From: Linanthus parryae | Taxonomy: Eukaryota > Streptophyta > Magnoliopsida > Ericales > Polemoniaceae | Assembly: GCA_023055425.1 (NCBI GenBank) | Contig: JALGPY010000003.1 | Location: 53,305,891-53,369,890, forward strand | Length of the DNA stretch: 64,000 nt | Reading direction: 5' to 3' | Part shown: positions 1 to 9,545 of the stretch, in pieces | How positions within the stretch are numbered: the first letter of the stretch is position 1 | How the letters are laid out: each line of letters begins with the position of its first letter | Made by a program: the position numbers and the translations under genes | The notes under the pieces: generated by a model | Database searches by the model: none | The model's input: the letters and a program-made list of their open reading frames with translations, nothing else | What the model was told of the DNA's origin: nothing

Positions 1-378
1 CTTTTCAAAGCTTTGTGTATATGTGCATTACATCATACAGCTTTTCAAGGCATTGAAATCCTTTCTAAAGCCTTAAAAATAAGACTGCATGCTAGTTAGT
101 CAATAAATTGGATCTTCCAATATTGGGTGTTATCTTTGTAGATAATTGCTCAATGTTGGCCTTCAATTTTCAAAAAACCGCTTTTCACCCAAAATAGTAA
201 TATATCTTTTATTTCCAACGACACACACAAATTTGAATCTTTTTGATTCAGCAGATCTTTAAAGATCTGAAAGAATATTTAGTTTCCTTTTCAAAGTGAA
301 ACTCTCTTCTATTTATCTCCTTCTTTCTTTCTCTCATTCGTATCTATCTTAACTCTCTCTTCTTCTCCACAAACCTTA
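1..378 (+). mobile_element. Copia post-pol leader region, copy 1
   Basis: Non-coding stretch equivalent to 10810-11188, which follows a copia pol 3' end and a purine tract (TTTAGGGGGAG at 10742). It contains repeated short palindromic words of the type TTTTCAAAGC/GCCTTGAAAA and ends in a pyrimidine-rich leader (about 300-370) just before an ATG at 379. It could be LTR or untranslated region. No second LTR copy with clear TG...CA ends was found, so the LTR boundaries are unresolved. Confidence 0.5.
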
Positions 379-1062
379 ATGAGCACCAGAAGATCCTCAG
401 ACAGAATCAAGATGGCTGGTGGTTCAAAGGATGCAACAGATAAGAAAAAGAAAGGCCACTGTGGAAGAGGTGCAGACCATCAGTGGGGACTCCAGTTCAA
501 AGACTCCAACAGCTGAAGACATGTCACCTCCTCCTCCCAAGAATAAGGCCAAGAAAGAAGAGACACCAGTGTCCAGTAAGAGTAAGAATAAGGCAATGGA
601 GTCTGCACGAGAAAAACATAAGGGAATTCAGATTGTCAGCCCTAAGAAGATAAAGAAGAAGGCTGACATAACTTACAAGGGAAAAGGTAAAGGGAAGATC
701 TACATTCAAGACTCGGGTTCAGATGCAACCTCAAGCTCATATGAAGTCTATTCAGTTTCAAAGAATGATGGAAAGAATAAAGATCTTCAAGAAGCTAAAT
801 AAGAATCCAGCATGGAATCTGAAAGAAAGAATCAAAAGAAAAATTCCTCTTTGACAAAGAAAGGTCTTTTGTAAGGAACAAACTGAAACATGGAAGGAAG
901 GCATTAGCTGGGTTAACCTTCTTGTTTAACATTGTGATCAAGACCATAAGTTCAATCATTGAGGATGTTGATGTGGCTCAACAAGAAGAAGAACAGGATG
1001 ATGAGGGAGATAGTCAGGAAGAAGATGCAGAGCAGCAAGGAGATGAAGACCCTACCCCTTAA
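379..1062 (+). pseudogene. Lys/Ser/Glu-rich ORF downstream of copia pol, copy 1 (frameshifted)
   Basis: An ATG at 379 follows a pyrimidine-rich leader and opens a reading frame starting MSTRRSSDRIKMAGGSK. The frame changes near 450 and continues as a very basic protein with clustered KKKAK, KKIKKK and KGKGKGK motifs, then a Ser/Asp stretch (SGSDATSSSYE). A one-base difference from copy 2 near 760 stops the frame at 802; the lost downstream part would be hydrophobic and then strongly acidic, ending at the TAA at 1060-1062. I do not recognise the family. Its position after pol and before a second polypurine tract (about 1152-1164) resembles the extra ORFs some copia elements carry between pol and the 3' LTR. 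Nuclear or nucleic-acid binding is a guess from composition only. Confidence 0.5.
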
Positions 1063-1194
1063 ATCTTGCCTACTCTTTCTTCTCCTTTTCAAGGCCTTGA
1101 AAGCCTTTTCAAAGTATTGAAAATTTTATATTTTCAAACAATATTTTCAAAAAGGGGGACTTTGAATAGGATAAACTGAATTCCTTTCCCAGTT

Positions 1195-1533
1195 TTGTCT
1201 AGTAAACCACTGAGAATAAAAGCTATGTGTTTGAATCAGCAGGTTGCTGGGAAGAAAGAGCATAATATCCTTAATTTTTCAGTAGATGAATGTTCGAAAT
1301 TAAATATTGAGGATTCTACGCCTCAATTTACATTAGAGAATACTGACAAAGGAAAAGGCAAAAGGAAAAGGAAGCCCAACTCTTTGTTTAGACCAGAGGA
1401 GGGATATTATTTCCTATCGCCTGATAAAGAAACCTCTGAAGAAAAAGAACATACAGAAGCTTCTGTGCAGAAACATGTATGGTACTACTATATTGCAACT
1501 CCTGATTTACGCTATATGATAAACCTTATTTGA
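1195..1533 (+). CDS. Unidentified conserved ORF, copy 1
   Basis: An open frame of about 112 codons beginning near the words SSKPLRIKAMCLNQQ and ending in LRYMINLI before a stop at 1531-1533. It contains a basic KGKGKRKRK patch and the words GYYFLSPDKE and HVWYYYIATPD. The same ORF is open in copy 2 with about ten substitutions. No ATG clearly decides the start; the frame opens just after a polypurine tract. I recognise no family. It may be part of the preceding retroelement's 3' end or a captured host exon. Function unknown. Confidence 0.35.
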   Translation: MSSKPLRIKAMCLNQQVAGKKEHNILNFSVDECSKLNIEDSTPQFTLENTDKGKGKRKRKPNSLFRPEEGYYFLSPDKETSEEKEHTEASVQKHVWYYYIATPDLRYMINLI

Positions 1534-2380
1534 TTAGTCGGAATGCATAAGAAGAATGAGTTCATAATATTCGGCTAGAATTAAGTAAATTATCCAACTA
1601 ATGAGTCAATGAGGCTGCATAGCACTTTAATATTCTGTTGGGTCACTAATTTTCAATTTATATTCCCCTCATTCACGTCACATATTTTTCCTTTTAACGA
1701 CCACGGAAGATTATGATACTAACTTGGCTTGAACCCCTTGTAGTTCTCATTTTACAGGACTGAATTTTATATGATGCTTATTAAAATAAAAATTATATGA
1801 TGCTACGTTGCTAACTTAGGTATTCAGATAGTTTGCCGAAGAAATGATTGGTCGTGTGATAGAAGTCCGGCGGCCATTGGATCACAGGTACGTATTGTTG
1901 TAGCTTTGAGGTTGCTTCTGCTCTATCTTTGTTACCTAGTTCTTGAATCTATTGATTGGTTGAGCTCATTTGATCTAGTTTTTTTGGTTTGATTAATACT
2001 TTCCTTTTTTTTTCTTTTAATGGATAAGCTTTTATCCTCACGAAATATTTCCTGCTTATATTATACAAACCACCAAACAAACTAGTCAAACATTCATTTT
2101 AAGTGAGACAAGGTACATGAGTAACATTATTTCTCAAAAAAAAAGTTAAGTAACATTAGAACAGAACCAAACGACAAGAGAAGGTAGTTTCCAAAGAATC
2201 CCCAAGTCCAAGAATCTTCCTTACAAACACAAAATTTCAACTTCTATTATTTGACTTCGCTCAGCATCATTTTCCATTGAGGGAAATTTTATGTTTTTTC
2301 CTTCAGATATTGTGTCTCCTTACAAGAAGACACGTCCAATAGACATGCTGGGAAAATATTGGTGTGGTATATGTCGCCTA
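1534..2380. other. Unassigned spacer, copy 1
   Basis: AT-rich sequence between the unidentified ORF and a reverse-strand copia LTR, matching copy 2 except for the 1280 bp insertion there. The empty insertion site is at about 1716-1730 (…GATACTAACTTGGC…). No gene or RNA seen. Confidence 0.6.
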
Positions 2381-2732
2381 TGTTATGACAAACCACCTCA
2401 CGAACAAAGAACGAAAAAAAGAAGAACACAGGATTTTACGTGGTTTGCTAGCGAAGAAATTCGCTAACTACGTCCACGGCGAAAAATCACCCTTTATTCA
2501 CTTAAGAGGAAAAATTACACTCTTATTTGCATATCTAGTAGAGAGCCTACTAGCTCCTTTACATAGTAATAGTGAGGAGGTGAGAATCAACTCACTTGAC
2601 GATGTGGGACAAATACACTCCACCGCCTCACTTTGTTTCCTTAGCTACCCCACTGCCTTTGACCATAATTCAAACCCTTGGTCCAATTTTTTTTCACCTC
2701 CTTTAACTTTCACAATTCAAGGAACCTCAACA
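2381..2732 (-). mobile_element. 3' LTR of reverse-strand copia element, copy 1
   Basis: A 352 bp LTR with ends TGTTATGACA and CCTCAACA on the plus strand, so TGTTGAGG…TGTCATAACA when read in element orientation. It is followed on its internal side by the complement of a polypurine tract (TCTCCACCTTG at about 2735). The same LTR family is at 14473-14825 and, as a solo LTR, at 6679-7019. No matching 5' LTR was found; the element is broken on that side near 4720. Confidence 0.85.
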
Positions 2733-2872
2733 TATCTCCACCTTGACTTGAATTCTCCATCAACAGCAGCTGTTCCTCTTCTCGTAAATAAAGCTACGTC
2801 TTTTCCGCATCCAATGTCTCTCGTCACAGAGACTCACTGGACCCCACCGGGTCCGACATGCCCATAAGGGCC

Positions 2873-3541
2873 TCACTGGCTCAATATGTTGAGCAATTCC
2901 AGACAATGCTGGAACTTGCTCTTCGGAACCGGCTTGGTGAACATATATGCGGGGTTTTCAGCTGTCCCCACCTTCTTCACCTTGATCATGCTCTCGTTTC
3001 TTATAAAATGATACCTGATGTCGATATGCTTGGTCCTTTCATGATGAACATGGTCCTTAGTCAAGAAAATCGTAGTCAAGCTATCAGAGTTGACTATCGC
3101 TTGATCTTCAAGTATGCCTAGATCATTGACCATACATTTAATCCATATTGCCTCCTTTGCTGCTTCCGTTAGAGCCATGTACTCCGCCTCCGTCGTCGAT
3201 AAAGTCACCGTCGGCTGTAGCGTCGCCTTCCAACTCACAACAGATGCTCCCAGAGCAAATACATAGCCCGTCATTGATCTTCTACTATCAACATTCCCTG
3301 CATAGTCCGCATCCGAGAAACCAGCTACCAAGATGTCTTCATTAGCCCCATAACATAGGACAATGTCTGACGTACCCTTAAGGTACCTGAATATTCGCTT
3401 CACCGCCTGCCAATGGTCCTTCCCTGGATGAGCCATAAAACGACTAACCACACTAACAGCGAATGCTATGTCCGGTCGAGTACAGACCACATGGAACTTG
3501 CTTAAGGGGGAAAACCCATAGAAAATGCGTGTAGTCATCAA
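2873..3541 (-). pseudogene. Copia RNase H domain, copy 1
   Basis: 222-codon open frame with the plant copia RNase H signature: CTRPDIAFAVSVVSRFM, YLKGTSDI, GFSDADYAGN (first catalytic Asp), LSTTEAEYMAL (catalytic Glu), and HHERTKHIDIRYHFI. It ends a short distance before the polypurine tract, as expected for the C-terminus of copia pol. The reverse transcriptase that should precede it is missing: the frame opens directly next to integrase sequence. Compared with copy 2, some residues have drifted (for example CDS to NSDS near the third acidic site). Dead element fragment. Confidence 0.85.
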
Positions 3542-3560
3542 GTAGTAGCGGGTAGTATTT

Positions 3561-3824
3561 TTAGTGCGATTTGCTTAGTATCGGAGATGTCCATAAATCA
3601 CTATGAATAATGTCAAATGGACTAGAAGTAGAAGAAGTAGACGGTGAAAAAGACAAATGCACATGTTTACTAATTTGACAAGCATGATAAAGAGTTTCTG
3701 AATTAATCCTACTACAAGAAATGAAATGACTACTACGAAGAGAATCTAAAGCTAGGCGCCTGGGATGACCAATGCGGTTATGCCAAACAGGAGCAGGAAG
3801 AGCAGCAAAAGAGACAGCAGACAA
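3561..3824 (-). pseudogene. Copia GAG-pre-integrase / integrase start, copy 1
   Basis: Encodes the His/Cys region of a copia integrase: VWHNRIGHP, then CHACQISKH, then FDIIHSDLWTSP, where the last Asp is the first catalytic residue. The coding then breaks and joins the RNase H region, so the integrase core, its C-terminus and nearly all of RT are deleted. In copy 2 the same frame runs about 30 codons further before the same junction, so the deletion predates the duplication. Confidence 0.75.
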
Positions 3825-4139
3825 TGGTGGTGGGGCAGGCTGGAATGGTTAGAGATCACCCGAACTGTTGCTCCTCTGTAAAAGAGCTCCCGAGCGAAGG
3901 TCCTTCACAGAAAAACCAAAAGGGTCAAACTGAACGGAAACATTATTGTCAGTAGTGACGAACAGAAACTAGGGTTTTAATAACATTTGGGGTGAGTAAG
4001 AAATTTCTAAGGTGAAGGGATTGGGAGTTGGTGGTAAGGGTGTGATTGTTGGATCCTTTCACTGGAATGCTAGAGCCGTTTCCCACAAGTATGTTATGAG
4101 AAGGACAAGATGACGAGAGAGAGGAGAGTATACCAGACT

Positions 4140-4701
4140 ACGGAGTGAGATGAGCAGATGCACCGGAGTCGAGATACCAAGTCTGTTCCGGAACGTTGAG
4201 TGTCATGCCAGAGAAGTGAGACCCCAAATCAGTAGTAGTCGGGTAGACAGAAGCAGCTGTGACAGGCTGTGGTCGCGCAGCCGGTGGTGGGCTGGGCAGG
4301 CCAGCAGTGTTGTGTCTAGGAGTGCTCCAACTCGTAGTCGGGTAAGGACAAGGGGGTACTTGTCCCGTGGGGCAGGGTCACCAAACCCATGAGCCATGAG
4401 AGACCTGAGGTGCAGCAGGGGGCGTCGGAGCAGCTGGTTGATTTCCCCCTTTACCGGATTTGCAACGTCCGTTCCTGCCATTCCTGCGCTGTCCTCCGCC
4501 ATGGTTACCATTCCCGCCACTATGGTGACCGCCGGACTGAGGAGAGACCGCATTCGGTTGTCGGTTCGAAGGAGTCGAAACCAACACCTGATGCGGGCTA
4601 GGTTGAACTGGCTCCTGTCGAGCAAGAAGACGTTCGTGTAGCCGTATCATAGAAACTGCAGAGAGATACTCCCTAGTGGGACGAGTCTTCTGAATGATCA
4701 T
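4140..4701 (-). pseudogene. Copia gag C-terminus and protease, copy 1
   Basis: The 4378-4701 frame begins TRPTREYLSAVSMIRLHERL and continues into a Gly/His/Asn-rich region (GGHHSGGNGNHGGGQRRNG) typical of the low-complexity linker before a copia zinc knuckle. Downstream and in another frame, at about 4150-4200, is the retropepsin active site: TWYLDSGASAHLT. Several frameshifts separate the pieces. The N-terminal gag and 5' LTR are absent, replaced near 4720 by unrelated sequence. Confidence 0.7.
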
Positions 4702-4719
4702 GGAAACCCTGGTGTAGGC

Positions 4720-5011
4720 AGAAGTGAGACATTCCCGCCACTATTAGTTCACGTTCGTTCTTTAGATTGATCGATGAATAGTTCCCCCTACTATCGAATA
4801 GAAGTGCATTTGGAAGCTCCCTGTCCATCCAAAGTTGTGCTTTTCCTCCGGGATACTTTCCCACGAGAAATTTCATACTAATGAAGCCCGTAGTTGTATC
4901 ATGCCTGAGCAGAAAAGGCTCTGCCCTGTTAATGAACTTATATGTGAGTCCTTTCCCATTTATCCATAGACCGTCCCCTGCTTGGTGACTTGTCGAGGCT
5001 CCTTGATCCAC
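4720..5011 (-). CDS. Unidentified ORF fragment, copy 1
   Basis: Open frame containing GDGLWINGKGLTYKFINR, RHDTTTGFISMKFLVGKYPG and AQLWMDRELPN. It is conserved and also open at 16795-17085 with conservative changes. It abuts the gag fragment of the copia element but does not look like gag. I cannot name the family; a gene fragment captured by or trapped between transposons is possible. Confidence 0.3.
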
Positions 5012-5149
5012 CTAGCAACTTCAGTTTTGACCCCTTTACTCCCTTCTCCTCCTATTGTTTAATAACGACTCTTCTAGTTATAGCTTAAAGAGTTACTGGC
5101 AAACAACCTTTAACTTTGCTTGCTAAAGGATTTCGAAAAGGAGAAATAA

Positions 5150-5430
5150 TTTGGTTTTTGGTGATAGTCCATCCCCTCTACTACTCGTTTCTTAGCCAAA
5201 ACAATTAAAGATGATGTGTGTAGCTGGCTATTCTATAGGGATGACTATAGCACTAAGAGTATTATTGTCCCCAGAACTTTTCACTGGAGGAGGCCTACTA
5301 CTTGTTGGACTAAATTGAATACCGATGTAGCTTGGACCTAAAATGGTGTTGGTGTGGGAGGTCTGTTAAGAAATTCTAGTGGGGTTTGTACTATACTTGT
5401 GATCCTTATCATAGTGTTGAGACTATTATG
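5150..5430 (+). pseudogene. RNase H (RVT_3-like) fragment, copy 1
   Basis: Compared with the cleaner copy at 17225-17494, this stretch reads through FHWRRPTTCWTKLNTD, the typical start of the plant RNase H domain found at the C-termini of plant LINEs (W…P…G/C W.KLN.DGA). A stop interrupts it (after 'AWT' near 5340) and the domain ends early. It is a fragment in the midst of unrelated sequence, followed by an A18 run at about 5616-5633 that may be a LINE tail. Confidence 0.5.
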
Positions 5431-5433
5431 GTG

Positions 5434-6083
5434 AAATGTAAGCTGGTGGCAACTGAACTCCACAGATTCCGACTGCAGAATGAGCAATGAGCATAAACGG
5501 TATCGGCCGAGGTATCGGTTTCAGTCCCAGGTAACGGAATAGCCCCATATAAGAGAAATTGTAACGGAAATCGGGAACCGAATGCGCAAATGTTAACAAG
5601 TCATTAAAAATGCCAAAAAAAAAAAAAAAAAACCCTTTCAAAACCTTATTTTTATACATACCTATAGATACACATAACTTACTCTTTACAAGATGATCAA
5701 ATAAACATACGAAAACGAGGAGGGAGAGAGCCGCTCAGTGGTCGTCGGTTAGGTGAAAAACAGAGGGAAATCAAAACTTTTGAAACTTGCAAATCCGAGG
5801 GAAGAAATTGGCGAGATGGGTTACTCTCTCTCAATTGAATGGTATCGATGTCGAGTTTCTACAGATTTGTGATCAGATTATGGCTTTTCTTCTCCGACAA
5901 TCCACATCTCTACTAATTCGTTGATGAAACGAGTGTATCTCCGAATTTCAAAGATAATGGTGTGTATCGGCCATTATGATTGTGATTCCCATTCACGTAC
6001 AACTATTGGGCTCTTGCCACTGCCAATTCAGCTACATATCGGCCGTAACATTACGAAAAGATTCTTGGGCTTTAAGTCCCGGT
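5434..6083. other. Spacer upstream of kinase hairpin, copy 1
   Basis: Contains the A-run at about 5616-5633, a purine-rich stretch near 5720 and, read on the minus strand at about 6045-6083, the degenerate kinase catalytic-loop words RDLKPKN, one frame off from the rest of the kinase fragment. No intact gene. Confidence 0.5.
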
Positions 6084-6605
6084 ACCTCTACTATGGCAGT
6101 AGTCCACCACATTGATAAGTTGGCGGAGATACTTCCTCACCTCCCCCTCCCCAAGCTTCCCTTTCGCTACCTTCTCACAAAGCTTGCCGCCTCTAAGATA
6201 TTCCATAACGAGATACATTTTTGTCTTGGTTTCCATCACTTCATAGAGTCTCACGATGTTTGGGTGTTTGGCCCTCCTCATTACATGAATTTCTCGCTCC
6301 AGGTTTAGTAACAGCGAGATTCGACAAGCTTTTTCCATCATGACCATTAACAAAGAAAAGCTTGTCAAATCATCGTTGTTACTAAACGTGGAGCAAGAAA
6401 TTCATATAATGAGGGTCCGACATCCAAACATCGTGAGAATCTCTGAAGTGATGGCAACCAAGACAAAAATATAGCTCGTTATGGAATATCTCAAAGGCGG
6501 CGAGCTTTTTGAGAAGGTAGCGAAATGGAAGCTTGAGGAGGGGGAGGCGAGGAAGAATTTCCGCAAACATATCAATGAGGTGGACTTTTGCCATAGTAGA
6601 GGTTT
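6084..6605. repeat. Inverted CIPK-type kinase fragment forming a ~520 bp hairpin, copy 1
   Basis: The left arm (6084-6333) encodes on the minus strand, and the right arm (6356-6605) on the plus strand, the same piece of a SnRK3/CIPK serine-threonine kinase N-lobe. Shared words are [48 protein letters not shown] and a C-terminal CHSRG just before the catalytic loop. The arms are about 87% identical by eye with a loop of about 22 nt (6334-6355) inside the IDKEKLV region. A transcript would fold into a 250 bp duplex. The left arm continues into a frameshifted RDLKPKN. Neither arm can encode a kinase: ATP-binding loop, activation loop and C-lobe are missing and the right arm has an in-frame TAG. 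Confidence 0.85.
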
Positions 6606-6678
6606 ACGAGTTAGGAGTTAGGCTCCTAATGTTATTTGAGGAGATGGATCTATGTATTAGAAGTGTAGCAACGAGGAC

Positions 6679-7019
6679 TGTTATGACAAATCACCTCACG
6701 AACAATGAACGAATAAAGAAGAACACGCGTATTTTACGTGTCTGCTAGCAAAATATTTGCTAACTACCTCCACGGCGGAAAAACACCCTTTATTCACTTA
6801 AGAGGAACAAGACTACAAGAATGTTTTTGCATTCCTAATAATGTGACTACTAGGTTCTTTATATAGTGCTAGAAAATCCCTTAAGTTTCCAAATCCCATT
6901 TGGAAACAAACTCGTTTCCTAACTAATCATCCACCGCCTTTGACTTCCATTGTTTCCTAATCAAAGTTGGAAACAAAGAGTTTGGCCGCCTTTGACCAAT
7001 TCAAGGCACCAACTCAATA
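6679..7019 (-). mobile_element. Solo LTR with 5 bp target duplication (copy 1 only)
   Basis: A 341 bp relative of the LTRs at 2381 and 14473, starting TGTTATGACA and ending AACTCAATA. It is flanked by AGGAC on both sides (6674-6678 and 7020-7024). Copy 2 at about 18742 has a single uninterrupted AGGAC site, so this insertion came after the duplication and then recombined to a solo LTR. Confidence 0.9.
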
Positions 7020-7024
7020 AGGAC

Positions 7025-9545
7025 TTTGGGGGATTCTAAAGGAAGTGGACCGGCATCTAAAGAAATATGGTGGTGGAGTGACTATGTCCAAAAAAGTCAG
7101 TTACAACGAAGAGAGTGAAACAAAGTTTATTTACTTGTGGGAACAATGAGACCCTTGAGAGATATAAAGTCATTACAGCCTAACCTAACAAAGTGGTTAG
7201 AGAGGCCAATGCAAGACTGTATGATGGTTATGAAAGACTAAATTATAAGGATGGCGAGAGTGTTACGTGTGTGTGTGTAATTGCAAGAATTAGAGAGAAA
7301 TAAAAAATGGAAGGACTTAGAGCTACATTAAGTGTATTAAGAATAGTGAGATAGAGTTTACGTTAAGGATGATGAGATTAAGGAAAGGTGGAGAGTTATT
7401 CAGATAATCTCATTATTAAAAAATGTCCGGGTGACTTGAGGTATAGGATCTTAATGGCTCGAGATTATACTCAAACAATAAATTTACTCGTAAAATAAGA
7501 GAAACCGAGGTCAAAGATACGTTGGAGAAGATGAAAGTGGAGAAGGCTGTACGGCCTGCTAGGATTCCTATCAAAGAGTCTAACAAAATCAATTTTTTTA
7601 TATGTCAGAGCGTCCGAACTATGGAGCCTATATTCTTAGTTGTGTGTTTAACGGAGAAGTACAGAGGAAATAAAAAGTACCTACATTTTTAGTGTTTGTA
7701 GAATTAGTGAAGGCATATGATCCCTAGAGAGCTAATATGGAAAATCTTGGAGAAAAATGGGTACCAATTCAATATATTGGGTTTACTAAGGAAATGTACA
7801 AGGGATCAGTTAATAGCTTGAGGACAGCGGGAGGGAAGACACTAAGAGCATCTCCTACGGACCAAATCTCATTTTTGGACCAAATTTGGTCCAAAACACA
7901 AAAACTAGAGCTCTAACGGTGTACCAAATGCTGGATCAAATTTGGTCCAGGAGCAAAGGAAGGACAAATTTGAAGACTGTACTGTTCACTGGACCAAATA
8001 TTAAAAAATTTGATTTATTCATTTGTGTTGAGTTTTGTTGTATTGAGACGGTGTTTTATTAATAATTAAGCTGATTAATGCTAATTGTCATTATGTTTAA
8101 CTGTATAATTTTGTGGTATGGTCTTTTTTAGATAAAATTGGTCGAACATTATATCATTTCTACTTTTTAAATTATTTTTATTATTCATATTTTATAACTA
8201 ATTCACCGGCCTTATTTTTTTAAAAAAATGAAATTTATTTATTTTACTATAAATATTATGTATAATATAGTTGTTCGATGATAAGTAAATAAAAACTAAT
8301 AAAATATTGTTGGAGGAGCAAATTTGTTCCTCATTGTTGGAGCAAAAACTGAAAAATGGAGGACCAAATTTTGGTCCAGGACCAAATTTGGTCCAACAGT
8401 ACAAATATGTGCTGCCGTCCGTAGGAGATGCTCTAACGGTAGGTTTGAGTGTTGAATCCCAACATGTTTTGGTAATAGATGAGGTTACAAGGAGCATCCA
8501 TGATGATATCTCGTGATGTATTATATTTGATGACGGTATAGTTTTGATTTGTGAAACAAAGAGCGGTAAATGCCGTAAGTTAGAATTGCCGAATATTCAG
8601 AATCTACAGGATTTAGGATTAGTCCCCACCAAGACAGAGTAAATGGATACAAGTTTTGTGGCCATTACAGAGAGGGAGAAAATGCAATTAATATTAGTGA
8701 GCAGCAATGAAAGATCATTTTATGTTGTAAGAATGGCAAGGGGGATAAATATAAAACCATATATTCTTTGTAAACTAAATGAGTGCATGACCGTGTGCAT
8801 TAAAGGAGGAAATAGATAGATCAAGCTACAAAAGGAAAACAATGAAGCTCGCGCAGTATATGTTGTCGACTATGATTTTTGTGTGAAAAACGTCCATGAC
8901 GATGGTGGTGGGTGCGACAGCTCGGTCATCTTCTGTGAAAGGACAAAAAAAGCGACTAAAAACAACTCTTCCATTTTTAAAATAAATTAATATTAAAAAA
9001 TCAATTGTAAGAACTTACTGTGTGTTGTTTTATTTCGAGTAAATTAAGAATCTATTTATTATTTTTCTATTTTAGAAAAAAAAAACTTTTCTTTTGTGTA
9101 AACTTTGTGGTTAGAAAGAGTAATTATCATCTAATATATGTGAACAAGTTTCCTCAGTTAAATTAGGGTATAATGAGGACAGCAGCATTTACTCAGTTAA
9201 ATTAGGGTATAAAATGTTAAAAAGAAATTTTCAGACAGAGTTGAAGGCTCATCTAATCCAGGTAACTCATGGTGGAAAATATTTTGGCAACGGAAGCTAC
9301 CAAAAAGATATCTTTTTCCAATCTGGAGAGGTATGCACTAGGGACTCCCTACAAGATCGAACCTATCGAGAAGGGGCGTGGAAGTACCTGTGTCTTGCCC
9401 AGTGAGTGGTGAGGAGGAAGAAACCGAGTCCCATTTGTTTCGAAGATGCAAAAATTCAAGAGATTTGTGAAAATGCAGCAGTATCCTTCTGATCAGAGTG
9501 GTTTCGACTATTTTCAATCACCTACAAAAAGCAGACAGAGTCGAA
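7025..9545 (+). pseudogene. LINE reverse transcriptase pseudogene, copy 1
   Basis: Fragmented, multiply frameshifted LINE ORF2. Recognisable are KETWWWSDYVQK (linker before RT), the reading ARLYDGYERLNYKDGE, PRELIWKILEK (RT), VGLSVES…VLVIDEVTRSIHDDIS and a degenerate active site FDDGIVLI in place of FADDIVLI, then zf-RVT words (RDSLQDRTYREGAWKY; ETESHLFRRC). The MITE at 7846-8433 splits the RT. The sequence is cut at 9545, in the zf-RVT domain, by the duplication junction. Confidence 0.75.
7846..8433. mobile_element. PIF/Harbinger-type (Tourist-like) MITE, copy 1 only
   Basis: A 588 bp element with perfect 17 bp terminal inverted repeats GAGCATCTCCTACGGAC, flanked by the 3 bp target duplication TAA (7843-7845, 8434-8436), the type expected for PIF/Harbinger. 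Both ends contain palindromic GGACCAAATTTGGTCC-like words. There is no transposase; the interior is AT-rich. The orthologous place in copy 2 (19733-19735) has one TAA and no insertion. Confidence 0.92.

Larger units (their letters stand above)
1..9545. repeat. Segmental duplication, copy 1
   Basis: The sequence from the window start to about 9545 aligns in the same order and orientation with about 10810-20880. Matching landmarks include the lysine-rich ORF, the reverse-strand copia remnant, the kinase hairpin and the LINE pseudogene. Identity by eye is roughly 95% or higher. Copy 1 ends in the middle of a LINE zf-RVT coding stretch, where it is joined directly to copia reverse transcriptase sequence (9546 onward). 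It carries two insertions that copy 2 lacks (6679-7019 and 7846-8433). The left boundary lies outside the window, so the true unit could be longer. Confidence 0.9.

Noticed and set aside
8198..8497. A 99-codon minus-strand open frame
   Set aside because: It lies across the MITE at 7846-8433 and its flank; the content is low-complexity and has no counterpart in copy 2.
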